Source of the DNA: Pseudobacteriovorax sp.
GTDB taxonomy: Bacteria > Bdellovibrionota_B > Oligoflexia > Oligoflexales > Oligoflexaceae
NCBI GenBank assembly: GCA_013215145.1
Contig: JABSRP010000014.1
Span: 124,001 to 188,000, forward strand
Length of the DNA stretch: 64,000 nucleotides
Direction: 5' to 3'
Each line of letters starts with the position of its first letter. Positions within the stretch are counted from its first letter, which is position 1. A program made the translations under genes and the position numbers. Shown one piece after another: positions 1 through 8,690 of the stretch. The notes under the pieces were generated by a model. The model did not search any database, was not told where the DNA came from, and saw only the letters and a list, made by a program, of their open reading frames with translations.

Positions 1-204
1 CATATTGACAAACACACCCACAATTTTTGGGACGGTTGGCAACGACTCGCGAAGTATCGCTAATATTTCAGCTGCATGTTTCTTTGAAATATAACGTGGA
101 CTCTCCTCGGCAAAAATAAACCCAAGGGCATAAGCACCAAGATCGGCAGATAGCTTTGCATCTGCATAGTTAGTGAGACCGCAGATTTTTATCCTAGTCT
201 TCAA
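1..204 (-). CDS. trpF: Phosphoribosylanthranilate isomerase, 3' part missing
   Basis: Only the first 68 codons lie in the window. The translation opens with KIRICG-type signature text (TRIKICGLTNYADAK) followed by ALGFIF and SPRYIS, the beta-1/beta-2 motifs of the TrpF barrel that isomerises phosphoribosylanthranilate in tryptophan synthesis. The start is a TTG at 204-202 that overlaps the trpC stop codon (TTGA), with GGTGA just upstream, so it is translationally coupled to trpC. The gene runs off the left edge. Family is clear; the C-terminal half cannot be judged. Confidence 0.9.
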   Translation of the reverse strand, partial: MKTRIKICGLTNYADAKLSADLGAYALGFIFAEESPRYISKKHAAEILAILRESLPTVPKIVGVFVNM

Positions 205-992
205 GATTCACCGCCAATCAGCTGCTTTAACGCGACACCTGGAGTCTTGGTTTTCATCAAGCTAGTACCTACCAGAAACCCTCTCACGCCTGAACGTAGG
301 AGCCGCTGAATATCAGAATGTGATTCAATACCACTTTCAGAAATGGCGATCCGTTCTTTGGGAACCGACTGCATGAGTTTTTCTGTGGTGCTTAATGAAA
401 TACTAAGGTCTCGTAAATCTCTGTTATTGATTCCTAAAACAGCATGCTCCAGCTGCAACGCCACGTCTAGTTCGGCTTGGTCATGGACCTCAACTAAAAC
501 TGACAGACCTAGCTCTCTTGCATAATCGTATAATTCTAGGCATCGCTTTTCGCCAAGCAAGCCGACAATGAGTAAGACTACGTCGGCACCATATAGCCGC
601 GCCTGTAATAGCTGATATTCATCAACGAAAAAATCCTTCATCAAGATAACAGCCTGGGAGTGTTTTTTTCTAACTGTACTGATAAACTCAATATTACCAG
701 AAAAGTACTTTGGCTCTGTCAGTATGGAAAGAGCCTTAGCACCGCTCTCTAGATATTGGTCTGTGACCCCCGTTGCTGTTAATTCAGGAGCTATATCCCC
801 TTTGGAAGGACTGGCACGCTTATACTCGGCAACGATGTTTATGGCAGTCAGGTCCGCAAAGCAGGCTTTAAAATCATGGCAAGATCTCAGATCTGCTGAA
901 ATTTTCGATTTAAGTACTTCGATTGGTACTATACCTTTGTCGGAGTCGACTCGTTTTTGAGCATACTCACCAATTTCCTTTAGAACACTCAC
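201..992 (-). CDS. trpC: Indole-3-glycerol phosphate synthase
   Basis: 263 residues, normal for a stand-alone TrpC that closes the indole ring in tryptophan synthesis. Visible signatures are the N-terminal AEYKRASPSKG (substrate and catalytic Lys), VLMKDFFVDEYQ, LVEVHDQAELD, GINNRDL and SESGI. It starts with GTG at 992-990, overlapping the trpD stop by four bases (GTGA), and its own stop overlaps the TTG of trpF. It is not fused to trpF, unlike the enterobacterial arrangement. Expression is expected from the promoter ahead of trpE. Confidence 0.96.
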   Translation of the reverse strand: MSVLKEIGEYAQKRVDSDKGIVPIEVLKSKISADLRSCHDFKACFADLTAINIVAEYKRASPSKGDIAPELTATGVTDQYLESGAKALSILTEPKYFSGNIEFISTVRKKHSQAVILMKDFFVDEYQLLQARLYGADVVLLIVGLLGEKRCLELYDYARELGLSVLVEVHDQAELDVALQLEHAVLGINNRDLRDLSISLSTTEKLMQSVPKERIAISESGIESHSDIQRLLRSGVRGFLVGTSLMKTKTPGVALKQLIGGES

Positions 993-2002
993 GGCACAAA
1001 ACTCCTAATATTTTCAAAGGCAGTCCAAGCTTCCCCTGATTCTAATAATCTACGAGCTTCCTCTATACCATCTTTTAAATCATCTACTTTTTCCATGACC
1101 AAAAGTGCGGCAGCAGCATTTATTAAAACGATATCTCGCTTAGCTCCTCTTTCCTGTCCGCGAAGAATGGCCTTTATAATTTCGGCATTTGTTGATTTAT
1201 CACCGCCAACCAATTCCTCAGCCTTAGCTCGCTTTATCCCATATGAATCTGGGTCAATAGTTAGCTCGGTAATGGTCCCAGCACGTAGATGGACTGCCTG
1301 GGTCGTAGTCGTCGTGGTAATCTCATCGAGACCATCATCTCCCGTAACCAGCAAGACATTTTCAGAACCAAGATTTTTTAAAACCTCGGCAAAAGGCAAA
1401 AGTTTGCTACGATCGTAAACACCAATCACCTGACGTTTCGTTTGAGCAGGATTAGCAAGAGGGCCAAGTAAGTTAAATATAGTCCTTGCTCCAAGATTCC
1501 GCCTAATAGGAGCTACATTACCCATAGCAGGATGATACTTAGGCGCAAATAAAAAACAGTATCCTACCTGCTCTAAAGCTTTAGCAGCTTGATCTGGACC
1601 AAAATCAATAGGAATTTCCAAGGCTTCTAAAACATCGGCGCTTCCGCATTGGCTCGAAATCGATCGATTACCGTGTTTGCATACGGCGAACCCTGCCGCA
1701 GCACCAATGAATGCCGTTGTCGTTGAAATATTAAAGGTATTAGCCCCATCTCCACCTGTTCCACAAGTATCGATGGTATCAGTTCGTTTTAGAGAGAGTG
1801 GAACGCTGTGCTCGCGAAGTGATTTGGCACACCCTACGATTTCTTCAACGGTTTCTCCTTTAGTTCTTAGTGAACCTAGGAAGGCACCGACTTCTTCAGC
1901 AGAAACCTGACCAGTCATAAGGCTATTCATAGTGCTATAAGCTTCGCTCTCGCTAAGGTCATTGCCAGAAAATAGTTTTGTTAAGATTGCTTTCATGGTC
2001 AT
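989..2002 (-). CDS. trpD: Anthranilate phosphoribosyltransferase
   Basis: 337 residues, full length for TrpD, which transfers phosphoribose from PRPP to anthranilate. The glycine-rich PRPP loop CGTGGDGANTFNIST is intact, as are KHGNRS, FAPKYHPAM and RRNLGARTIFNLLGPLANP. The start is ATG at 2002 two bases after the trpG stop; a second ATG two codons downstream is also possible. TrpD is separate from TrpG here, so the glutaminase and transferase are not fused. Its stop overlaps the trpC start. Confidence 0.96.
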   Translation of the reverse strand: MTMKAILTKLFSGNDLSESEAYSTMNSLMTGQVSAEEVGAFLGSLRTKGETVEEIVGCAKSLREHSVPLSLKRTDTIDTCGTGGDGANTFNISTTTAFIGAAAGFAVCKHGNRSISSQCGSADVLEALEIPIDFGPDQAAKALEQVGYCFLFAPKYHPAMGNVAPIRRNLGARTIFNLLGPLANPAQTKRQVIGVYDRSKLLPFAEVLKNLGSENVLLVTGDDGLDEITTTTTTQAVHLRAGTITELTIDPDSYGIKRAKAEELVGGDKSTNAEIIKAILRGQERGAKRDIVLINAAAALLVMEKVDDLKDGIEEARRLLESGEAWTAFENIRSFVP

Positions 2003-2004
2003 GA

Positions 2005-2571
2005 CTAAAGCCTCCCTAGGAAATTCTCAAACATATTTAGCCCAGATTCAGTCATATAGGATTCTGGATGAAATTGAATCCCTTCCACAAAGTGACGACT
2101 GTGACGTAATCCCATGATGGTCCCGTCTTCTGTTTCCGCCGTTATTTTTAGTGAGCTAGGTAGACTGTCTCGGTCGACAATAAGAGAATGATAACGAGTC
2201 ACAACCAATGGATGCTGCAAGCCTTTAAATAATCCACGTTTCCGGTGAGTGATTTCAGAAACTTTACCATGCATAAGTTTTTTTGCTCGAACAACTTTTC
2301 CGCCAAAGGCTTGACCAATAGTTTGATGACCGAGACAGATACCTAAGATTGGTATCACTCCAGAAAACTCCTTAACGATATCCAAGGAAATTCCAGCTTC
2401 GTCGGGACAGCCTGGCCCTGGCGAAATGACAATTGCTTCTGGTCGTTGCTTCGCAATCTTGGCAATCGTAGTCTTATCATTGCGGACCACCTTAACCCTC
2501 GCACCTAAATCTGTAAGATATTGATAGACGTTGTATGTGAACGAATCGTAATTATCAATCAGTAGAATCAT
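2005..2571 (-). CDS. trpG: Anthranilate synthase glutamine amidotransferase subunit
   Basis: 188-residue class I glutamine amidotransferase that supplies ammonia to TrpE. The triad is visible: nucleophile Cys in GICLGHQTIGQAFGG and the His-Glu pair in FHPESYMTESG near the C-terminus. The N-terminal LLIDNYDSFTYN is typical of TrpG/PabA. The ATG at 2571 overlaps the trpE stop (ATGA). TrpG often also serves aminodeoxychorismate synthase when a genome has no separate pabA; that cannot be decided here, but the context makes tryptophan synthesis the main role. Confidence 0.95.
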   Translation of the reverse strand: MILLIDNYDSFTYNVYQYLTDLGARVKVVRNDKTTIAKIAKQRPEAIVISPGPGCPDEAGISLDIVKEFSGVIPILGICLGHQTIGQAFGGKVVRAKKLMHGKVSEITHRKRGLFKGLQHPLVVTRYHSLIVDRDSLPSSLKITAETEDGTIMGLRHSRHFVEGIQFHPESYMTESGLNMFENFLGRL

Positions 2572-4073
2572 CGGTTTTGCTCCTCAATCGATTGAGCAAT
2601 CGATACGGCCGTCCGGATCGCTTTGGATTTATTTAGTACCTCTTCATACTCCTTTTGCGGGCTTGAGTCGGCGACGACTCCGGCCCCCGCTTGGACGTAG
2701 CCCTTACCATCCTTAACGAGTAGGGAGCGAATGGTGATACAGGAATTCAAATCGCCGGTAAAGTTCTGACAGACAATAGCTCCCCCATACGGTCCCCTAG
2801 CGGTTTTTTCCAACTCCGATATAATCTGCATCGCTCTAATTTTTGGGGCCCCTGTGAGAGTCCCAGCAGGAAAGCATGATCCCAAGGCCTGCCAAGGGCT
2901 AATATTCTTTTTAAGTTTACCTTCAACAAGGCTCACTAAGTGCATGACATGGGAGTAGCGCTCCACCTTCATAAAGTCCTTAACCCGAACAGTTCCTGGC
3001 CTCGAAACTCGGCCAATATCGTTTCTTCCCAAATCGACCAACATCAAATGCTCAGCCTTTTCCTTTACTGATGCCAACAGGTCGGATTCCATTTTCAGGT
3101 CTACTTTTTGAGTTTCGCCCCGAGGACGGGTACCTGCTATGGGGCAAGTTTCTACGGTGCTATCAGTAGTCCTAATCAGCATTTCCGGAGAGGATCCCAA
3201 GAGAACCTCATCTCCTGTATCCAAATAGAAAAGGTAAGGAGATGGATTTATCATACGCAAAATACGATAAGTCAAAAAAGGATCGCCGTCATAATCAAAG
3301 GAGAAGCGATCAGAGAGGACTCCTTGGAAGATATCTCCCTTTCTAATGTGCTTTTTAAGAGTCCTCACTCCCTCGCAATATTCATCTCTCCCGATGTCGC
3401 TCTCTGCCGCAACAGGTTTGGCGTTAGCCATATCGGACAGAGGAATGTCTAGAATTTCATTATCTGCGGGTCGAAGGATCCGTTCTGTAAGTGAGTTCAA
3501 TCTCAAAATTGCGTTCTCATAAGACTCCTCAAAGTTTTCAGACTGAGGTATATGAGTCACAAGATAGAGTCGATGTTTCAAGCGATCAAAAGCAATGACA
3601 TCACGGAAAAACATCAAACGAATATCATCTGTTCCCAAAGTATTTTCAGGAATCGCGATATCTTCCAAATAGCGAATCGCGTCGTAAGATACATATCCAA
3701 CCGCACCACCAATAAAAGGGGGGAAACTATCAATTTTTGGAGATTTATACTTTTGAAGGAAAGTTTCGACGGAGGAAAATGTCGTAGGAACTTCGGTCGA
3801 TTCGTTAGACTCGTGAGCCGTAAAAACCAATCGATTTTGATGGGATCGTAAGCTGGCAAAGGGGTCTATGCCAAGAAATGAGTAACGACCAACTTCTTCG
3901 CCACCATCGGCACTCTCTAAGAGAAAGGCTTGATGCGATCCAGTTTGTCGCAATCGTAGAAAGATACTCACGGGGGTCAGTGTATCTGAAGGCAACTCTC
4001 GCCCTAAGGGAATAAAATTGAATTCCCGCCCCGCCATGAGCTTTGCTTGCTCTAGGCCCGGATAAATGCTCAC
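2568..4073 (-). CDS. trpE: Anthranilate synthase component I
   Basis: 501 residues. It converts chorismate to anthranilate, the first committed step of tryptophan synthesis. The N-terminal AFLLES...GRYSFLG region contains the LLES element that forms the tryptophan feedback site in the family. The C-terminal chorismate-binding domain shows [50 protein letters not shown] and GPYGGAI. The start is GTG at 4073-4071 with a good Shine-Dalgarno (GGTGGAG) directly upstream. It is the first gene of trpEGDCF. Confidence 0.96.
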   Translation of the reverse strand: MSIYPGLEQAKLMAGREFNFIPLGRELPSDTLTPVSIFLRLRQTGSHQAFLLESADGGEEVGRYSFLGIDPFASLRSHQNRLVFTAHESNESTEVPTTFSSVETFLQKYKSPKIDSFPPFIGGAVGYVSYDAIRYLEDIAIPENTLGTDDIRLMFFRDVIAFDRLKHRLYLVTHIPQSENFEESYENAILRLNSLTERILRPADNEILDIPLSDMANAKPVAAESDIGRDEYCEGVRTLKKHIRKGDIFQGVLSDRFSFDYDGDPFLTYRILRMINPSPYLFYLDTGDEVLLGSSPEMLIRTTDSTVETCPIAGTRPRGETQKVDLKMESDLLASVKEKAEHLMLVDLGRNDIGRVSRPGTVRVKDFMKVERYSHVMHLVSLVEGKLKKNISPWQALGSCFPAGTLTGAPKIRAMQIISELEKTARGPYGGAIVCQNFTGDLNSCITIRSLLVKDGKGYVQAGAGVVADSSPQKEYEEVLNKSKAIRTAVSIAQSIEEQNR

Positions 4074-4127
4074 AATATCTCCACCAGTCAGTTAAATCCA
4101 AATCTATATCCTATTGATTTCTTATCA

Positions 4128-4157
4128 AGTATAGCTTGCTCGTTCGAAGTAGGGAAA
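4128..4157 (-). promoter_or_regulatory. Possible trp operon promoter
   Basis: On the minus strand a TATACT hexamer (4133-4128) lies about 55 bases before the trpE start and matches the sigma-70 -10 consensus at five of six places. The -35 candidate about 17-18 bases upstream (TTTCCC-like) is poor. No attenuator terminator or leader peptide with a preceding ribosome site was seen in the 155-base gap. Confidence 0.3.
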
Positions 4158-4228
4158 CTCGCATACTAGTTAGTCCTACTTAAAATTAGCGATAGGTGCA
4201 AGTTTCAAATCACGCTTAATGCCAGTTC

Positions 4229-5464
4229 CTATCGAAATTGTGCTATTGAATGTGAGGCAATCCATGCCGTCGTCCAGGCATTTTGAAAATTGAAGCCTCC
4301 GGTAATTCCATCAATATCAAGAACTTCTCCTGCAAAAAACAGCCCTGATCGGATCTTTGATTCCATTGTCTTGAAATTGACCGATTTTAAGCCAACACCG
4401 CCACAGGATACAAACTCCTCTTTGAACGTACCTTTACCACAAACTTGGCATTGATACCGTGTAAGACTTTCCGAAATACGCCTAATCGACTTATTTGATA
4501 ATCCAGCCCATATCTGATCTGAGATATTAGAACGGGTCATAATCGAAGACCAAAATCGCTTCTGTAGTCCAAACGGAGGAGCACCGCTCATTTTTGTTCG
4601 TTCGTTAGCTTGTTTCCAATCCAGTAGTTCGTTGTAGGCCTGCTCTTCAGATTTTAGAATATAGTTGATCGTTAATCTGGCCTGATAATCTGCATCGAAC
4701 AAATCGCGAGCAGCAAAAGCCGATAACTTCAAAACTGCAGGACCGCTCAGACCCCAATGGGTAAACAATAGAGGCGCTTTTTGGGTATATTTTTTCTTGC
4801 CTACACTCAGCTTGAGTTCGGCTTGTTTGAAGGAGGTACCTGGCTGCTCGGTGAACAAATCATCGTCGATCTCAAAAGTAAATAGCGATGGGTTCGGTTC
4901 GATAATAGGATGACCCAGCTGTTTAGCTAGCTGATACCCAAAAGGCGCCGAACCCGTAGCTAACATAACACAATCAAAAAAATCAGGAGCCTGATCGGTA
5001 CCTTTTTTATCGACTCTAAAGGCTTTTTCCGATTCAACCCATTCAACACCTTCAATCAGTTGCTTCGTCAAAACTTTGAGCCCCAATCGCGAGCATTCAT
5101 TTAAAAAACAGTCAATAATAGTTTGCGACTTATTCGACTCAGGAAACATCCTACCATCGTCTTCGGCTTTAATTCCGATGCCTCGCTTTCGGAACCATTC
5201 GATAGTATCCTTTGGCTGAAATAGACTAAATGGCCCTCTTAATTCTTTGCTTCCTCGCGGATAATTAGTCACTAATTTACTGGGATCGAAACAGTTATGA
5301 GTCACATTGCAGCGGCCTCCTCCCGAAACCTTAACTTTTGTTAAAACTCTAGGTGTGGCCTCAAATATTGTTACTTCTAGATTTCTGTTTAACTCTTTGC
5401 TGTTGATGGCGGTAAAAAAACCAGCCGCTCCGCCACCAATTACCGCTAGCCTTCTTGATTCCAT
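4229..5464 (-). CDS. BaiN/YhiN (HI0933) family FAD-dependent oxidoreductase
   Basis: 411 residues, typical of the HI0933/YhiN flavoprotein family. The N-terminal Rossmann FAD motif is VIGGGAAGFFTAI, followed by the family signature KVSGGGRCNVTH and later GLSGPAVLKLS, SCGGVGLKSVN and GEVLDIDGITGGFNFQNAW. The physiological substrate of this family is generally not established; BaiN itself was named for bile-acid work in clostridia and that role should not be assumed. Its start overlaps the menE end by 19 bases, so it is the last gene of the menaquinone operon. A quinone-related redox role is possible but is inference only. Confidence 0.85.
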   Translation of the reverse strand: MESRRLAVIGGGAAGFFTAINSKELNRNLEVTIFEATPRVLTKVKVSGGGRCNVTHNCFDPSKLVTNYPRGSKELRGPFSLFQPKDTIEWFRKRGIGIKAEDDGRMFPESNKSQTIIDCFLNECSRLGLKVLTKQLIEGVEWVESEKAFRVDKKGTDQAPDFFDCVMLATGSAPFGYQLAKQLGHPIIEPNPSLFTFEIDDDLFTEQPGTSFKQAELKLSVGKKKYTQKAPLLFTHWGLSGPAVLKLSAFAARDLFDADYQARLTINYILKSEEQAYNELLDWKQANERTKMSGAPPFGLQKRFWSSIMTRSNISDQIWAGLSNKSIRRISESLTRYQCQVCGKGTFKEEFVSCGGVGLKSVNFKTMESKIRSGLFFAGEVLDIDGITGGFNFQNAWTTAWIASHSIAQFR

Positions 5465-6801
5465 ATCTCTACTAATTCTCCAGATGCGAGAGCTTGTTCA
5501 AACCTCTGACGGGACCATTTGTCACTTGAACCTAAAGTTGATTGCCAAAAGATTTTTACTGGCCTTTGAAATACTGCTAAGCGGTCCCTTATGTGACTCA
5601 ATAATTGAGATATATGCGGCTGCGACCCCATAACGATAAGATAGGGCACGTGACCCAATCGCTCGTCAGGCCAGCCAAGCATATCGTAGTTAAGGCCTAC
5701 CTCTTCCGACTCCAAGCGACTTATGATTTCGTCAGGTGATATATTTTCACCGCCTCTTTGGAAAATCCGATCGTCTCGACCAAGAAATTCAAAGTCTCCC
5801 TGGACGTTGATGGCAAAACGGTCAGAAGTTAGAAACCACTGTGGTCTCGGGTTAAACACGCCGTGACTTAAGTACCCGAGAAAGGACCCCTCATCAGAAA
5901 ACTCTAGTTTGTCCTGCTTATTCAACCGCACGTTCCTCCCCATCAAGGGACGACCACAGAATTTTGGGTAAAGAACATCGCCAAGTTTAGACCCTAATAG
6001 CATAGCTCCCGATTCTGTACTGCCATAGCTTACAATAATAGGCAGATTGTACTGCCTGATCGCTGTGATCAGAGTCGACGACAGGGATGCTCCTCCAACC
6101 AACACGCCTTGACTTTGTGATAGAACTTCGCAGCAGTCACGAACGCGAAGTAGATCGATCAGCTGAGTCGGAACAAGAGACAAGAAATCAGGTTTCGTCA
6201 CAATTATAGTTTCTGCCAGCCTCTTGTAGTCTTGGCATAAAACCACGCTCTGTCGACCCACTAAAGAGCGCATAAGTATCATAAATCCACCGATGTGATG
6301 GAGAGCTATAGATTGCAACCACTTCATAGATCGATTGGCTTGCAGATGCCGATTCGAAAACTTGGCCGCTTCCTGCAAACTACCGAAGGAATGCACCACC
6401 CCTTTCGGGTTACCACTACTACCGGAAGTAAATAATACGACCCAAGGATCTTCTAGAGATCTCTTAAGGCTAGGCAGTTTTCTTATGGATGGGATATTTC
6501 GTGGAATCTCCGCCTCGTAGTAAGCGAAGGTCTCATCAAGATTATCCAACATACTGGAACGCTGATTATTATCTATTTTTGGATTTAATATAGCTAACCT
6601 CTTTCCTGTGAAAAGAGTAGCTAACGCTATGATCCAGCATGTCAAAGGGTTCGACGAATCGGTAACGATATAAGTCGCGTCCATTCTAGTGATGATGTCG
6701 GCATTATGGGACACTAAGGCAAATAGTTCAGAAAAGGTAAAACTTAGCTCTCCAAATGTAACAGCTGGCAGATCACTTTGGGTTGGTAGATCAGACCACA
6801 T
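5446..6801 (-). CDS. menE: o-Succinylbenzoate-CoA ligase
   Basis: 451-residue acyl-adenylate-forming enzyme. The AMP-binding loop is VVLFTSGSSGNPKGVVHS; the later SYGSTESGA, TSDRFAI and RDDRIFQRGGENISPDEI match the ANL superfamily core motifs. In this operon the expected substrate is o-succinylbenzoate, activated to its CoA ester before ring closure by MenB. The ATG at 6801 shares one base with the menC stop (TAATG). The assignment relies on both the fold and its place beside menC. Confidence 0.9.
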   Translation of the reverse strand: MWSDLPTQSDLPAVTFGELSFTFSELFALVSHNADIITRMDATYIVTDSSNPLTCWIIALATLFTGKRLAILNPKIDNNQRSSMLDNLDETFAYYEAEIPRNIPSIRKLPSLKRSLEDPWVVLFTSGSSGNPKGVVHSFGSLQEAAKFSNRHLQANRSMKWLQSIALHHIGGFMILMRSLVGRQSVVLCQDYKRLAETIIVTKPDFLSLVPTQLIDLLRVRDCCEVLSQSQGVLVGGASLSSTLITAIRQYNLPIIVSYGSTESGAMLLGSKLGDVLYPKFCGRPLMGRNVRLNKQDKLEFSDEGSFLGYLSHGVFNPRPQWFLTSDRFAINVQGDFEFLGRDDRIFQRGGENISPDEIISRLESEEVGLNYDMLGWPDERLGHVPYLIVMGSQPHISQLLSHIRDRLAVFQRPVKIFWQSTLGSSDKWSRQRFEQALASGELVEIWNQEG

Positions 6802-7784
6802 TAAAGGCTTACCCCCGTTTTACTCAAAGTTTCAAGGTCTAGACGCTGGCTATCAGCATCACCCATCAAGGATCTGTATGGGCCAAAGCCATGAGCCTGC
6901 GAAATACCGATATATCTTGCAAACTTCAAGTAACTTAAAAGACCAACGGAAGTGTCAAAACAAGACGAAAGTACGATTTGATCAGATCTAAGTTGCCCTC
7001 GCTTTAGCCAGGAAAAAACTCTTGAATAGGGCATACGCTGAATTTTGACGATCAAAAAATCCTGTTTCTTCGGCAATAGATTTGGAGCTATCCATTGACT
7101 CTCGTCAAAAGCTATCGAAACTCCTGTCGGATTTACCTGGGGATTTTTTGGCTCTTCGACATAACTCAACCGATGCCTTGGGATGAGTTCAAGATAGGGA
7201 GTTAGTTGCCTAAGACTTAGCTGCAAGTTAGCGTCAAACCGAAAGATACTGTCATCAGGGCATTGCCTAACAATACCTTCCAATGCCCTTAACTCTGTAT
7301 CGGAATCAAACCGGCCGACTTTGATTTTAAAACAGCGTAGTCCACTCGCAAGTTGACTCTCTATCGTATCAGAATAGTTTTCACTTAACGTCAAAAGGCC
7401 AGCCATAGAAAACTTATAGGTTTTTGGCTGAGACCTGGCTGCCAAATAAGCTTCAAACAGAAGCTGTTCGAAGCCACCACGAACAGAATCATAGACCTCT
7501 GGATAAGAGAAAGCACCAAAAAAAGGCCGACTCAAATCCCATGTTTCAATAGGTTCCCATTCATGAAAACTAGCGAAGATCCTGTTGATCTGAGTTCTAG
7601 CCATTTCACTAGATTCACTGTTAATACCAGGAAAGGGGCTAATCTCTGCCTTAAAATCACCCAAACCGGAAACATTCGCAGTCACCAGATGAACCACGCG
7701 ATCACGATGGAGGTCATCTAAGTGCTTATAGGGCTGAGTCAATGGAATCTTACTGGTTTTAAGTTGCACCAGAGAAATTTTCAT
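6801..7784 (-). CDS. menC: o-Succinylbenzoate synthase
   Basis: Enolase-superfamily enzyme of about 327 residues that dehydrates SHCHC to o-succinylbenzoate. The superfamily residues are visible in order: the Lys pair of CFKIKVGR, the metal-binding Asp of FRFDANLQL, Glu of YVEEPK, Asp of IAFDES and the Lys of IVKIQR. The reading frame extends 11 codons further upstream, but the ATG at 7784, which overlaps the menA stop as ATGA, begins the conserved MKISLVQL and fits the coupled style of this operon. Confidence 0.9.
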   Translation of the reverse strand: MKISLVQLKTSKIPLTQPYKHLDDLHRDRVVHLVTANVSGLGDFKAEISPFPGINSESSEMARTQINRIFASFHEWEPIETWDLSRPFFGAFSYPEVYDSVRGGFEQLLFEAYLAARSQPKTYKFSMAGLLTLSENYSDTIESQLASGLRCFKIKVGRFDSDTELRALEGIVRQCPDDSIFRFDANLQLSLRQLTPYLELIPRHRLSYVEEPKNPQVNPTGVSIAFDESQWIAPNLLPKKQDFLIVKIQRMPYSRVFSWLKRGQLRSDQIVLSSCFDTSVGLLSYLKFARYIGISQAHGFGPYRSLMGDADSQRLDLETLSKTGVSL

Positions 7785-8680
7785 AGGATTCCGATCAGAA
7801 GTGCAAAAGTGCAGCAATATAGGAAAACAAACAGAGAGCAGCGCTTAAGTGCAATATTCATCCGACCACCTTCAGGGATTAAGTTGGGGTGAATGAAGCA
7901 CCTTGCCAAAATGAACAGGGTTACGCTTGGGACCGTATAATACCACAGAGCTTCGGCGGTTAATCCGAAGATAACGGCCACAAAGATCCCTGCGCAAATA
8001 AAGAACCAAGGCAATGCACGAGATATACTATCTGGCAACAAAAGGGGTAGTGTTCTCTTTGTCGATTGCCGGTCTGTATCCATATCCCTGACATTATTAA
8101 TAGCCATCACAGCTGCCGCAAGAAATCCTGGCCCTAAAGATATAAGCAGATCATCGTATTGCCATCGATGACTGTGAAGAAACGCGGTTCCCAAAACAGC
8201 CACTGGTCCAAAGAATAAGAATGCCGTCGCTTCACCCAGAGCATAATGAGATAAGGGAAACGGCCCACCAGTATAAGCATAGGCTGCCAAACAACAGACG
8301 GCTGCCATGATTGTCAGAGTCCATCCACCGTAAATAGCTAGACCAAGACCGACAGTCATTCCCAGTCCCAACAAAAGGGAGTAAACGATCTTTGCTTGCT
8401 TGAGCGGGAGCATACCACTGGCAACGACTCTGACTGGCCCGACCCGATTGTCGGAATCCACTCCAGATTCGGCATCTTTAGCATCATTGATCAGATTAGC
8501 TGCCGCTTGTAGACTGCCGACAAACAAAAGGGTGAGAATCACAACCAGACTATTCACTTTTGTACTGCTATCGAAATAACCGCCGAGCACGGTTCCAAGT
8601 ATCACGGGTGCAAATCCGAGCAGTAGTGTTGGAGGACGTATTCCTTGCCAGATGACAATTGGAAGACTATTTTGTAGCAT
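7781..8680 (-). CDS. menA: 1,4-Dihydroxy-2-naphthoate polyprenyltransferase
   Basis: 299-residue integral membrane prenyltransferase of the UbiA superfamily. The first Asp-rich motif is NLINDAKDAESGVD and the second is INNVRDMDTDRQSTKR; both bind the Mg-diphosphate of the prenyl donor. Multiple hydrophobic helices run through the protein. It attaches the polyprenyl chain to DHNA, giving demethylmenaquinone, the substrate of MenG. The tail donor is probably made by the divergent prenyl diphosphate synthase at 12617-13585. Confidence 0.93.
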   Translation of the reverse strand: MLQNSLPIVIWQGIRPPTLLLGFAPVILGTVLGGYFDSSTKVNSLVVILTLLFVGSLQAAANLINDAKDAESGVDSDNRVGPVRVVASGMLPLKQAKIVYSLLLGLGMTVGLGLAIYGGWTLTIMAAVCCLAAYAYTGGPFPLSHYALGEATAFLFFGPVAVLGTAFLHSHRWQYDDLLISLGPGFLAAAVMAINNVRDMDTDRQSTKRTLPLLLPDSISRALPWFFICAGIFVAVIFGLTAEALWYYTVPSVTLFILARCFIHPNLIPEGGRMNIALKRCSLFVFLYCCTFALLIGIL

Positions 8681-8690
8681 GAATTAACCC

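Noticed and set aside
4060..4101. Tandem Trp codons (TGG TGG) in a frame just before trpE, like a trp leader peptide
   Set aside because: The frame opens with TTG without a ribosome site, runs into trpE, and the TGG TGG is simply the GGTGGAG ribosome site of trpE. No attenuator hairpin is present.
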